Of a stretch of DNA of 20,751 nt, positions 13,196 to 20,505 are shown in pieces (position 1 is the first letter of the stretch; every line of letters starts with the position of its first letter). The stretch covers positions 1-20,751 of the forward strand of contig NZ_DAFZ01000045.1 in NCBI RefSeq assembly GCF_002498065.1, read 5' to 3'. Source of the stretch: Methanoculleus sp. UBA208. GTDB taxonomy: Archaea > Halobacteriota > Methanomicrobia > Methanomicrobiales > Methanoculleaceae. A model generated the notes under the pieces. It was given only the letters and a program-made list of their open reading frames with translations. It ran no database searches and was not told where the DNA came from. Both the position numbers and the translations under genes were made by a program.

Positions 13196-13861
13196 ATGTA
13201 CACGATCATCGTCGGCCTGGGCGGAATCGGCCGGAACCTGACTGCGATCGCCGTGAACGCCGGCGACTCCGTGGTGGTGATCGACCAGGACGAGGAACGT
13301 GCGAGCGATATCCTGGAGCACTACGACGTTCTCGCCATCACCGGGAACGCGACCGACAAGTCGGTGCTGCAGGACGCAGGGATCGACCGGGCCGACGCCC
13401 TGGTCGCAACCACGAGCGACGACGCCGTGAACCTGATGACCTGCTGGCTTGCGAAACGCTACAACGTCGGCAACGTCGTCTCGATCGTCAACCAGAAAGA
13501 GCATTCCGACCTCTTCAACGAGGTCGGGGTGAGGATCAGCGAGAATCCCGACGAGCTGGTGGCGACCCGTCTTTACTACTGGGCAAAAAGCCCGAACCTT
13601 CAGCAGGTCGCCTCGATCCCCGGCGGCACAATCTTCGAGATCGTCGCCGACGAGGGCGCGCCCATCGTCGATCACGAGATCCGGGATCTCGAGGTCCGGG
13701 ACTTCGTCTTCATCGCCATCCGGCGTGCCGGGGGCGATCTCATCATCCCGAGCGGCACCGTCCATATCCGGCCCGGCGACGTCATCACGGTCTTTACAAA
13801 AAAGGAAGCGGAAGCGGAGACGCTAAAGACACTCAACAAACAGCTGATACGGTCAGGCTAG
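13196..13861 (+). CDS. trkA: TrkA-like potassium uptake regulator (RCK domain protein)
   Basis: This 221-residue cytosolic protein starts MYTIIVGLGGIGRNL. It therefore has the G7-x-G9-x-x-G12 dinucleotide-binding loop and, at the end of the second strand, VVVIDQD, whose Asp binds the adenosine ribose. ITGNATDKSVLQDAGI and ADALVATTSDDAVNL complete the TrkA-N/RCK fold (1-135). A TrkA-C domain occupies about 140-215 (GTIFEIVADEGAPIVDHEIRDL, RPGDVITVF). RCK proteins bind NAD(H) or ATP/ADP and gate TrkH/KtrB potassium channels, but no such channel gene is in the window. ATG 13196 is used because it begins the first strand. The ATG at 13192 is in another frame. The 3' end overlaps the geranylgeranyl reductase gene by nine bases, tail to tail. 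Confidence 0.9.
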   Translation: MYTIIVGLGGIGRNLTAIAVNAGDSVVVIDQDEERASDILEHYDVLAITGNATDKSVLQDAGIDRADALVATTSDDAVNLMTCWLAKRYNVGNVVSIVNQKEHSDLFNEVGVRISENPDELVATRLYYWAKSPNLQQVASIPGGTIFEIVADEGAPIVDHEIRDLEVRDFVFIAIRRAGGDLIIPSGTVHIRPGDVITVFTKKEAEAETLKTLNKQLIRSG

Positions 13862-15049
13862 AGTGTCTTTGAGCGCTTTCAGCTCGAGAAGCATCTTCGG
13901 GTTGCGCTTGATCAGTTCCCTGATGAGCGCCGCGACCGAGAACTCACTGAAGCTGATGCTTGCAATCGAGTCCGCGAGGGTGTTGAGTTTCGTATCGTCG
14001 AGGGTGATGAAGTACTCTTTGACCTTGTAGTTCCGCTCAAGGATCGTGCCCATCCGGGATGCACGCCATTCGGTGTCGTAGGGCATCAGGGACTCCTTTG
14101 AGCAGTTGCCCGCCTCGATGCACTTTGAAGCCACCTGAGCGGCGAGCCTTCCGGTATACATGGCGTTCCCGATCCCGCCGCCGGTGATGGGGTCGACGAC
14201 CCTCGCCGCGTCGCCGGCGACGAGAAGGCCGTCGCCGACCGTGCAGGCGAGCGGCCGGCAGACAGGAACCCCGCCCGCGATCGCCTCGATCGTCTTTCCA
14301 TCGGGGAAGCTCTTTGCGACAAACCGGTCCAGGTAGTCTTTCGCCCGGGACCCGTCGCGGCTCTTCCTGCCCGTGATGCCGATCCCGACGTTTGCCGTCC
14401 GGTCGCCCTTGGGGAAGACCCAGAGGTAGCCTTCGGGTGCGATCTCATTGCCCAGGTAGAAGTCCGTCGAGCCTGCGTCGATATCGATGTCGGCCATCAG
14501 GTACTGTGCGCAGCTCATCATCTCCCGGAGGGGGACGGTGGTGTCGAGCCCGGCCCGGCGGGCGAACTGCGCCTCCGTGCCGTCGGCGGCGATGACCACC
14601 TCGGCACGGATATCGGCCGGCGTCCCGGCCGAAAGCACCTTCGCGCCCCGGACCGCCCCGTTCTCCATGATCGGCGCGGTCGCCCGGGTCTTGACGATCA
14701 CGTCCGCCCCGGCCTCGGCCGCCTGCCAGACGAGTTCCCGGTCAAAGACCTTCCGGTCAAGGACGTAGCCGACCTCGCTTCCGGCTCTGTCCTGGTCGAG
14801 CCTGATGGCGGTGCCGTTCGGGGCGATGATCCGGGCACTCTCGATGTCGGCGGATATCCAGCGGGGGTCGGGCTTGATATATTCTTTCAGGAGTTCTTTG
14901 CCGATCCCCTCCGCACACCGGACGGGCGTGCCGATGGCGGGACGCTTCTCGATGAGACAGACCGAGTTTCCGGCTTTTGCCGCCGTCTTCGCGGCAAGGG
15001 CGCCGGCGGGGCCGCCCCCGATGACGAGAATATCGTAGTTATTCTTCAT
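13853..15049 (-). CDS. Geranylgeranyl reductase family flavoprotein (archaeal lipid saturation)
   Basis: This 398-residue FAD enzyme belongs to the family that reduces the geranylgeranyl chains of archaeal ether lipids to phytanyl chains. MKNNYDILVIGGGPAG forms the N-terminal FAD-binding Rossmann loop, and CLIEKRPAIGTPVRCAEGI is the family-specific segment with its conserved cysteine. VVIAADGTEAQFARRAGL and GDAARVVDPITGGGIGNAMYTGRLAA are the two further FAD motifs. The C-terminal part (about 330-398) is helical. ATG 15049 is set by a GGAGGT site spaced seven bases; a longer frame upstream would run through the ferredoxin gene. It overlaps the ferredoxin gene by 11 bases, so the two are translationally coupled. 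In Methanosarcina a neighbouring ferredoxin is reported to be needed for complete reduction by the homologous enzyme, which supports the pairing here. Confidence 0.9.
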   Translation of the reverse strand: MKNNYDILVIGGGPAGALAAKTAAKAGNSVCLIEKRPAIGTPVRCAEGIGKELLKEYIKPDPRWISADIESARIIAPNGTAIRLDQDRAGSEVGYVLDRKVFDRELVWQAAEAGADVIVKTRATAPIMENGAVRGAKVLSAGTPADIRAEVVIAADGTEAQFARRAGLDTTVPLREMMSCAQYLMADIDIDAGSTDFYLGNEIAPEGYLWVFPKGDRTANVGIGITGRKSRDGSRAKDYLDRFVAKSFPDGKTIEAIAGGVPVCRPLACTVGDGLLVAGDAARVVDPITGGGIGNAMYTGRLAAQVASKCIEAGNCSKESLMPYDTEWRASRMGTILERNYKVKEYFITLDDTKLNTLADSIASISFSEFSVAALIRELIKRNPKMLLELKALKDTLA

Positions 15050-15224
15050 GGACGACCTCCAGTGCTCCGAGCGGGCACGCCCGCGCGCAGATCCCACAGG
15101 CGATGCACTCCCGCTCAAGGCTGAGGTAGGCGTCGATCAGTTCGAGCGCGTCCTCGGGACAGACTGCAACGCAGGTGCCGCAATATCCACACTTGTCTCG
15201 GTTTATCCTGAGCATTGTACTCAT
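15039..15224 (-). CDS. 2[4Fe-4S] ferredoxin, probable electron donor to geranylgeranyl reductase
   Basis: This 61-residue protein has two complete cluster-binding motifs: CGYCGTCVAVCP (about residues 12-23) and CIACGICARACP (about 40-51). Both have the regular C-x2-C-x2-C-x3-CP spacing, so two [4Fe-4S] clusters are predicted. It is a minimal clostridial-type ferredoxin with no additional domain. ATG 15224 is chosen; an ATG three codons later (15215) is also possible. Neither has a strong ribosome binding site, and a TATA-like GCATAAAGG lies about 30 bases upstream on this strand. The stop overlaps the reductase start, which links the two functionally. Confidence 0.92.
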   Translation of the reverse strand: MSTMLRINRDKCGYCGTCVAVCPEDALELIDAYLSLERECIACGICARACPLGALEVVHEE

Positions 15225-15403
15225 AATGTCGCCGTCGTCGCAAAAACCTTTATGCTCCTCGCGCGAGTTGCTGCACCGGAATCTTCGCCCGGACGCGTGA
15301 CTGGCGGCCCGCCGTCCCGTGCCGCCCCGGCCCGGGCGGCGAGACGATTCACTGCGCCATTTAATAGGAGTTAGCACAAATTTATCTGGTTAATGGGGAT
15401 GCT
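15225..15403. promoter_or_regulatory. Divergent promoter region between ferredoxin and cbiT, with GC-rich hairpin and TATA element
   Basis: No gene is visible in these 179 bases. Toward cbiT, AAATTTATC (15378-15386) is a good TATA match, centred about 22 bases ahead of the ATG at 15404. A GGGGAT string at 15395-15400 could act as a weak ribosome binding site. Toward the ferredoxin, the minus strand holds GCATAAAGG near 15250-15260. In the middle, GCCGCCC (15321-15327) and GGGCGGC (15334-15340) form a very stable stem, and CTCGCGCGAG near 15258-15267 is a 10-base palindrome. I found no sequence I could call a cobalamin riboswitch. Confidence 0.55.
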
Positions 15404-15934
15404 ATGGGACTGAAGGGTGGACCCACGCAGGACGAAGTCATGGCCGTCTCGCTCGCGAAACTCGGCATCCGCCCTGGCGACCGGGTGGCCGATGTCGGGT
15501 GCGGGACCGGGAAGGTTGCCGTCGCCATATCGAAGACGGCTGAGCGGGTCTACGCGATCGACCGGCGATCGGAGGCGATCGCCTGTGCCCGGCAGGAGGC
15601 GGCCGCTGCCGGCGCTGAAAACGTCGAATTCTTCGAGGGCGACGCGGTGGAGTTCCTCCCGGATCTGGGGCCGCTCGACGCCGCCTTTGTCGGGGGGTCC
15701 GGCCGCCTGCCGGAGGTCCTCGACCTCCTCGCCGATCGGGTGCGGGGAAGGATCGTCGTGAACGCGGTTATGATCGGGACGCTTCAATCGGCGATAGCAA
15801 GCATGCAGCGCCTCGGGATCTTTCAGGAGGCCGTTCACATCCAGGTCTCCCGGTCTGCCGGGATCGCCGGCGGGGTGATGTTCAAACCCATAAATCCCGT
15901 CTACATCGTCGTCGGGGGTGCCGGATGCTCGTAG
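15404..15934 (+). CDS. cbiT: Cobalt-precorrin-6B C15-methyltransferase (decarboxylating), CbiT
   Basis: CbiT methylates C15 of the corrin precursor and removes the acetate carboxylate at C12, working with CbiE, whose gene starts at 20502. This 176-residue protein opens MGLKGGPTQDEVMAVSLAKL, where GGPTQDEV is characteristic of CbiT. The S-adenosylmethionine-binding class I fold follows: VADVGCGTGKVAVAIS, then VYAIDRRSEAI, VEFFEGDAVEFL and AAFVGGSGRLPEVLD. It ends with a short strand, INPVYIVVGG. It is the first gene of the corrin operon and sits behind a TATA at 15378-15386. Its last ten bases overlap cbiL. In many bacteria CbiT is fused or adjacent to CbiE; here the two are at opposite ends of the visible cluster. 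Confidence 0.93.
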   Translation: MGLKGGPTQDEVMAVSLAKLGIRPGDRVADVGCGTGKVAVAISKTAERVYAIDRRSEAIACARQEAAAAGAENVEFFEGDAVEFLPDLGPLDAAFVGGSGRLPEVLDLLADRVRGRIVVNAVMIGTLQSAIASMQRLGIFQEAVHIQVSRSAGIAGGVMFKPINPVYIVVGGAGCS

Positions 15935-16542
15935 GGGTGGGGCTCGGGCCCGGCGACCCGGAACTCCTGACCCTGCGGGCGGTCAGGCTCCTTTCCGAAG
16001 CTGCGGCGGTCTTTGTCCCCGGAAACCTCGCCTACGACCTGGTGCGGCCGTACCGGCCCGACGCCGTCGTCCTCAACTTCCCGATGACGAACGACGAGGC
16101 CTACATCAGAACGTGCCTGGAAGAGAACGCCGACCGGATTGCACCGCACGCAATGGACGGCCTTGCGGTATTCGGGATCATCGGGGACCCCAACTTCTAC
16201 TCGACCTTCTCCCGGCTCTGCGAGGTGATCGCCGCCCGCTACCCGGAAGTCGCGTTTGCGACCGAGCCCGGGATCAGCTCCATCACCGCGTTCGCCTCGG
16301 TGGCGAACGTCCCGGTGGCCGGGGGTTTCCTCGTCTCGGACGGGAACGGGCCGGAGTCCCGGATCTTCATGAAGGTCCGGCGGCCTGCGGCGCTCGCGGC
16401 CTCCCTCTCGGAGGAGGGCTACTCGGAGTTCGTCCTCGTGGAGCGGATGTTCATGCCGGAACAGCGGGTCTACCGGGGGGACGATCTCCCCGAGAAGAGC
16501 GACTACTTCTCGATCCTCTTTGCGAGGCGGCCGCATGCATAA
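15925..16542 (+). CDS. cbiL: Cobalt-factor II C20-methyltransferase, CbiL
   Basis: CbiL adds a methyl group at C20 of the corrin precursor, the first ring methylation after cobalt insertion in the anaerobic route. The 205-residue protein has the canonical tetrapyrrole methyltransferase start MLVGVGLGPGDPELLTLRAV, with the GxGPGDP loop, followed by VFVPG. Later elements are AVFGIIGDPNFYSTFSRL (the 'GDP' substrate loop), EPGISSITAFASVANVPVA and the closing strand YFSILFARR. It is somewhat shorter than bacterial CobI/CbiL, as is common in archaea. GGGGGTG at 15914-15920 serves the ATG at 15925, and the 5' end overlaps cbiT while the 3' end overlaps cbiF by eight bases. Confidence 0.92.
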   Translation: MLVGVGLGPGDPELLTLRAVRLLSEAAAVFVPGNLAYDLVRPYRPDAVVLNFPMTNDEAYIRTCLEENADRIAPHAMDGLAVFGIIGDPNFYSTFSRLCEVIAARYPEVAFATEPGISSITAFASVANVPVAGGFLVSDGNGPESRIFMKVRRPAALAASLSEEGYSEFVLVERMFMPEQRVYRGDDLPEKSDYFSILFARRPHA

Positions 16543-17251
16543 GTTCTACATCGTGGGTGCGGGGCCCGGGGCTCCCGACCTCATCACCGTCCGGGGGATG
16601 GACCTCCTCCGGCGGGCGGACGTCCTCATCTACGCGGGCTCGCTCGTGAACCCGGCGCTTGTTGCGGAGTCCGGCGCGGGCGTGAGACTCGACAGCTGGG
16701 GGATGGCGCTTCCGGAGATTGTGGGCGCCATCGAGGAGCACGTCCGGGCGGGCAGACTCGTCGTCCGGCTCCACTCCGGCGATCCGGCCCTCTACGGGGC
16801 GATCGTCGAGCAGATGGCGGAACTTGACCGGCGCGGGATCGAGGCCGAGATCGTCCCCGGGGTCTCGTCGCTCTTTGCGGCCGCTGCGGCCCTCAAGACC
16901 CAGTTCACCCTCCGCGACGTCTCCGAGAGCCTGATCGTCACCCGCCCGGCGGGCGCGACGCTTGAATCGGACCTGATCCCCGAGTTCTCCCGGCTCGGGC
17001 AGACGATGGTGGTCTTCCTCGGCACCGAGCGGATGGAGGAGGTCCTTGCCCGGGTCGAGTGCCCGCCTAAGACCCCGGCGGCGGTCGTCTACCACGCATC
17101 CTGGCCCGACCAGAAGGTCGTCTTAGGGACGGTGGCCGATATCGCACAAAAGGCCCGGGCTGCCGGGATCGAGCGGACGGCGCTGATCGTCATCGGAAAG
17201 GCGGTCGAGGGGGCAACGTCCGGGTTCGGGAGGTCGGTCCTCTACTCATGA
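16535..17251 (+). CDS. cbiF: Cobalt-precorrin-4 C11-methyltransferase, CbiF
   Basis: CbiF methylates C11 of cobalt-precorrin-4. The 238-residue protein opens MHKFYIVGAGPGAPDLITVRG. It continues with VLIYAGSLVNPALV (the CbiF/CobM-specific 'YAGSLV' element), RLHSGDPALYGAIVEQM, EIVPGVSSLFAAAAALKTQFTLRDVSESLIVTRPAG and VVFLGTERMEEV. These identify it among the related methyltransferases. ATG 16535 follows GAGGCGG at 16524-16530; an earlier in-frame ATG at 16520 would lengthen the overlap with cbiL and lacks such a site. The stop TGA at 17249-17251 overlaps the ATG of cbiG in an ATGA junction. Confidence 0.93.
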   Translation: MHKFYIVGAGPGAPDLITVRGMDLLRRADVLIYAGSLVNPALVAESGAGVRLDSWGMALPEIVGAIEEHVRAGRLVVRLHSGDPALYGAIVEQMAELDRRGIEAEIVPGVSSLFAAAAALKTQFTLRDVSESLIVTRPAGATLESDLIPEFSRLGQTMVVFLGTERMEEVLARVECPPKTPAAVVYHASWPDQKVVLGTVADIAQKARAAGIERTALIVIGKAVEGATSGFGRSVLYS

Positions 17252-18120
17252 CCGGGACAGTCGTGATCGCGCTCGAGCGGTTCCTCCCCGACGCCCGCCG
17301 GATAGCGGATGCCGTCGGCGCCGACGTCGTTCCCTACGGCCCGGAGGCGTTCCGGGCGGCGTTTAGCCGCTACAGCCGGATCGTCGCCCTGATGTCGGCC
17401 GGGATCGCCGTCCGGGGGATCGCGCCCCTCCTCACCGACAAGTGGCGCGATCCGGCGGTGGTGGTTGTCGGCCCGGATCTCCGCTACGCCGTCCCGGTCG
17501 TCGGCGGGCACCACGGCGGAAACGACCTCGCCCGGCAACTCGCCCCTCTCGGGGTCACACCGGTGATCACAACCGCGACCGAGACCCGGGGTCGGGAATC
17601 GGTCGAGGGGATCGCCGCCCAGAAAGGCTGCGATGTCGTGAACCGCGACTCCACCAGGGCGGTGAACGCCGCGATGCTGGACGCCGACGTGCCCCTCTAT
17701 GCCGTTTCCGGGCCCGGGATCGTCGTCGCGGGCCCGGGTGTCTCCCTCCTCGTCCGGAAGGGCGATTACGTTGTCGGCGTCGGGTGCCGCAAGGGCGTCG
17801 ACGTGGCCGGGGTGACGGCTGCCGTCCGGAAGGCGCTCGGGCTTGCCGGGATTGCGCCCGACGAGGTGCTCGTCTACGCGACGACCGCAAAAAAGCGCGG
17901 AGAGGCGGGGCTCATTGATGCCGTCGCGGAACTCGGCGGCAACCTCGTATTCTTGGACGACGAAACATTGAACGCACAGGAGACCCCGTCGCCCTCGCGG
18001 GCCTCCCTGATCGGGCTTGCCGGGGTCGCGGAACCCGCGGCGTTCGCGATCGCGAAGCGCAAAGTTCTGGTTCTTGCCAAGCAGACATATGGGAGTGTTA
18101 CCGTTGCAATCGCACGATAG
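17248..18120 (+). CDS. cbiG: Cobalt-precorrin-5A hydrolase, CbiG
   Basis: CbiG opens the delta-lactone of cobalt-precorrin-5A and releases the C20 unit as acetaldehyde, completing ring contraction in the anaerobic pathway. The 290-residue protein has the CbiG N-domain (IVALMSAGIAVRGIAPLL at about 45-62; DPAVVVVGPDLRYAVPVVGGHHGGNDLA with the conserved GGH-x-G-x-N). A compact middle region follows. The C-domain starts at YVVGVGCRKGVDVAGVTAAV and ends VTVAIAR. The middle region seems shorter than in enterobacterial CbiG (about 350 residues). The ATG overlaps the cbiF stop, and the last 32 bases overlap cbiH, so it is embedded in a translationally coupled series. Confidence 0.92.
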   Translation: MTGTVVIALERFLPDARRIADAVGADVVPYGPEAFRAAFSRYSRIVALMSAGIAVRGIAPLLTDKWRDPAVVVVGPDLRYAVPVVGGHHGGNDLARQLAPLGVTPVITTATETRGRESVEGIAAQKGCDVVNRDSTRAVNAAMLDADVPLYAVSGPGIVVAGPGVSLLVRKGDYVVGVGCRKGVDVAGVTAAVRKALGLAGIAPDEVLVYATTAKKRGEAGLIDAVAELGGNLVFLDDETLNAQETPSPSRASLIGLAGVAEPAAFAIAKRKVLVLAKQTYGSVTVAIAR

Positions 18121-18883
18121 CGGAGGAAGACTGTACATCGTCGGCACCGGTCCCGGCGACCTGCTGCATATGACGCCCCGGGCCCTAAAAGCCCTCGGCG
18201 AAGCCGACTGCGTCATCGGCAACGGGTTCTACCTCGACCTGGTGATGCCGATGCTCGCCGGAAAAGAGGTCGTCCGGAGCAGCATGGGCAAAGAGGTCGA
18301 CCGGGCTTCACGCGCGCTTGCCCTTGCAGAGGACCGCATCGTCGCGATGGTGAGCGGCGGCGACGCCGGGGTCTACGGGATGGCGAGCATCGTCCTCGAG
18401 GTGGCCGAACGGTCGGGCGCGACGGTCGCGGTCGAGGTCGTCCCCGGGATCACGGCCGCGGTCTCGGCGGCGGCACGGCTCGGCTCGCCGCTCTCGGGCG
18501 ACTACGTCACGATGAGCCTCTCGGACCTCCTGACGCCCTGGGAGGAGATCGAGCGGAGGCTCGACCTCGCGTTCCGGATGCGGGTGCCGGTCGTCCTTTA
18601 CAACCCCCGCTCGAGGGGGAGGCCGCACAACCTTGATGCGGCGGTCGCTATCGCCCGCCGCCACCTCCCGGACACTACGCCGGTCGGGGTGATCAAAAAC
18701 GCCTACCGGGAGGGGGAGGAGCGGTTGATCACGACGCTTGGGGAGTTCGAAGACCACTTCGCCTTCGTGGACATGCATTCGATCGTCTTTGTCGGCGGAG
18801 AAGAGACGAGGATCTGGAGGGATGAGATTGGTGCGAGAGGAATCATCACGCCCCGGGGATACCACCGGAAATACGTATACTGA
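18089..18883 (+). CDS. cbiH: Cobalt-precorrin-3 C17-methyltransferase (ring contraction), CbiH
   Basis: CbiH methylates C17 and drives ring contraction to cobalt-precorrin-4. The 264-residue protein contains RLYIVGTGPGDLLHMTPRAL with the GTGPGD loop, then VVRSSMGKEVDRASRALALA and VAMVSGGDAGVYGMASIVLE (the CbiH/CobJ 'SGGDAGVYGMA' signature). EVVPGITAAVSAAARLGSPL, MSLSDLLTPWEEIERRL, LYNPRSRGRPHNL and VGVIKNAYREGEE follow. It lacks the extra ferredoxin-like domain of CbiH60 forms. Start choices are ATG 18089, GTG 18095 or TTG 18104; the GGGAG string at 18091-18095 could serve only the last, so the N-terminus is uncertain by up to five residues. It overlaps cbiG upstream and cbiC downstream. Confidence 0.93.
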   Translation: MGVLPLQSHDSGGRLYIVGTGPGDLLHMTPRALKALGEADCVIGNGFYLDLVMPMLAGKEVVRSSMGKEVDRASRALALAEDRIVAMVSGGDAGVYGMASIVLEVAERSGATVAVEVVPGITAAVSAAARLGSPLSGDYVTMSLSDLLTPWEEIERRLDLAFRMRVPVVLYNPRSRGRPHNLDAAVAIARRHLPDTTPVGVIKNAYREGEERLITTLGEFEDHFAFVDMHSIVFVGGEETRIWRDEIGARGIITPRGYHRKYVY

Positions 18884-19511
18884 CCTTGCGGCGGTCACGC
18901 CGGAGGCCTACGCGATAGCGAGCACGAGCCGGAACCTGGCCCGGGAGCGGGTGGGAAACGCCACCCCCGAGGACCGGATCCGGCAGCGGTGCTCGGTCGC
19001 GGTCGGCGACTTCGCGATGGCCGATCTGATGCGCTTTTACGGCGACCCTGTCGAAGCCGGGGTCTCCGCACTGGAGCGGCGGGCGCCGATCGTCGTCGAT
19101 ATCCGGATGGTGCAGGCGGGCATCCTGAAACGCGGGCATGCAAGCGAGGTCGTCTGCGTCCTCGACTTAGGCGAGGATATCGCCCGCGAGCGCGGGATCA
19201 CCCGGACGTCCGCGGGATTTCTCGCCCTGTGCGACCGGCTGGAGGGCGCGATCGTGGTCATCGGGAACGCTCCTTCGGCGCTCCTGGTCGTCTGCGATAT
19301 GATACGGGCCGGAGTCCGGCCGGCGCTGGTCGTCGGGACCCCGGTGGGGTTCGTGAACGCCGCGGAGTCGAAGGAGGCGCTCCGTGCTCTCGACGTGCCG
19401 TCGGTCTCGAACGCCGGCACCCGGGGAGGGACGCCGGTCGCGGTGGCGGCGATGAACGAGATCATCACGATTCGTGCCGAGCGTGCAGGCCATGCGGGAC
19501 CCGGTTACTGA
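18822..19511 (+). CDS. cbiC: Cobalt-precorrin-8 methylmutase, CbiC
   Basis: CbiC moves the methyl group from C11 to C12, giving cobyrinate. Recognisable elements are PEAYAIASTSRNLARERVG, QRCSVAVGDFAMADLMRF, PIVVDIRMVQAGIL (carrying the 'D..mv..Gi' substrate region), TRTSAGFLAL, VVIGNAPSALLVV, RPALVVGTPVGFVNAAESKEAL and SNAGTRGGTPVAVAAMNEI. The catalytic histidine of characterised methylmutases is in a segment of the type 'GH..evvCvl'; here KRGHASEVVCVLDLG gives a candidate. From ATG 18822 the product is 229 residues. GTG 18831 is an equally reasonable start and has the better-spaced GGAGG at 18816-18820. Either way the gene overlaps cbiH by more than 50 bases, unusually long for this operon, because no start codon exists between the cbiH stop and the conserved domain. 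Confidence 0.93.
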   Translation: MRLVREESSRPGDTTGNTYTDLAAVTPEAYAIASTSRNLARERVGNATPEDRIRQRCSVAVGDFAMADLMRFYGDPVEAGVSALERRAPIVVDIRMVQAGILKRGHASEVVCVLDLGEDIARERGITRTSAGFLALCDRLEGAIVVIGNAPSALLVVCDMIRAGVRPALVVGTPVGFVNAAESKEALRALDVPSVSNAGTRGGTPVAVAAMNEIITIRAERAGHAGPGY

Positions 19512-20505
19512 CTTCGAGTATCCCGGGGCGTGGGTGGCGGCCTGCCGCTCCCCGGCCCTCCTCGAAGACGTCCGGCGGGGTCTCGCGGTCCTGACGGCGT
19601 CGGGATCGGTCCTCCGCCGGGGGTTTTCGACCGGGACGACGGCGGCCGCGGCCTGCAAGGCGGCGGTCCTCTCGCTCGCCCTTGACACCGTTCGGGAGGT
19701 GGACATCACCCTCCCCTGCGGGATTGCGGTCAGGCTCCCGGTGGACGGCTACCGTGGGCAGGCGTCCTGCCGGAAGGATGCCGGGGACTATAGTGCCGAC
19801 GTAACGGGTGGGCTTGAGTTCGTCGCGATGGCGGCTCCCTCCCTCTCGGGCGGAGTCCAGTTCGTCCCCGGCGAGGGTATCGGGAGTTTCGCCCGCGACA
19901 CTCCCCGCCACCGGCGGGGAACGCCCGCGATCAGCGCCCCGGCGCTCGACTGCATACGGCGGTCGATCGACGAGGCGGTGGAGGAGGCGGATCTATCCGG
20001 GACGACGGTCATCCTCACGATCCCCCGGGGTGCGGAGGTGGCGCAGAAGACGCTGAATCCCCGGGTCGGGGTGCGCGGGGGGATATCCGTCCTCGGGACG
20101 ACCGGGTTCGTGGAGCCCTGGGACGATCACGTGACGGAGGGGGTGCTCGACCGTATCGCCCGGGCTCCCGGAGCGGTCGTGCTGACGACCGGCCGGCTCG
20201 GCCTGCGCTACTCCCGTCTCCTCTTCCCGGAGCACGAGGCGATCCTCGTCGGGAACAAACTCGAGGAGGCACTTGGGGCGGTCGACGGCGATGCGGTCAT
20301 CTGCGGGCTGCCCGGCCTGATCCTGAAGTTCCTGAACCCGGATGTCCTCGATGGGACCGGGTGCGCCACGGTGGAGGAGCTCTCGGCGACCCCGCTCTGG
20401 GAGGAGACGGTCAGCCGGGAACTTCGCGCATTTCGGGCGCGCTGTCCCCGCGTCCGGGTCGTGATCGTCGATCGCGACGGCCGGATCATCGGGGAGTCGT
20501 CATGA
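19492..20505 (+). CDS. cbiD: Cobalt-precorrin-5B C1-methyltransferase, CbiD
   Basis: CbiD methylates C1 of cobalt-precorrin-5B and is not related to the CbiF/H/L methyltransferases. The family's signature RRGFSTGTTAAAACKAA is at about 42-58, followed by VDITLPCGIAVRLPV, KDAGDYSADVTGG, PRGAEVAQKTLNPRVGVRGGISVLGTTGFVEPWDD and VLTTGRLGLRYSR. From ATG 19492 the product is 337 residues; GTG 19474 would add six. About 40 residues precede the signature, where many CbiD proteins have ten or fewer, so there is an N-terminal extension (MRDPVTDFEYPGAWVAACRS...). The start overlaps cbiC by 20 bases. The TGA overlaps the cbiE ATG in an ATGA junction. Confidence 0.93.
   Translation: MRDPVTDFEYPGAWVAACRSPALLEDVRRGLAVLTASGSVLRRGFSTGTTAAAACKAAVLSLALDTVREVDITLPCGIAVRLPVDGYRGQASCRKDAGDYSADVTGGLEFVAMAAPSLSGGVQFVPGEGIGSFARDTPRHRRGTPAISAPALDCIRRSIDEAVEEADLSGTTVILTIPRGAEVAQKTLNPRVGVRGGISVLGTTGFVEPWDDHVTEGVLDRIARAPGAVVLTTGRLGLRYSRLLFPEHEAILVGNKLEEALGAVDGDAVICGLPGLILKFLNPDVLDGTGCATVEELSATPLWEETVSRELRAFRARCPRVRVVIVDRDGRIIGESS

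Noticed and set aside
13192..13872. 226-codon plus-strand frame starting four bases before the TrkA start
   Set aside because: It is arginine-rich without a recognisable fold. The frame at 13196 encodes a clear GxGxxG nucleotide-binding protein.
15225..15403. Cobalamin riboswitch ahead of cbiT
   Set aside because: No B12-box-like conserved core was visible, and the TATA position leaves almost no 5' leader to contain a riboswitch.
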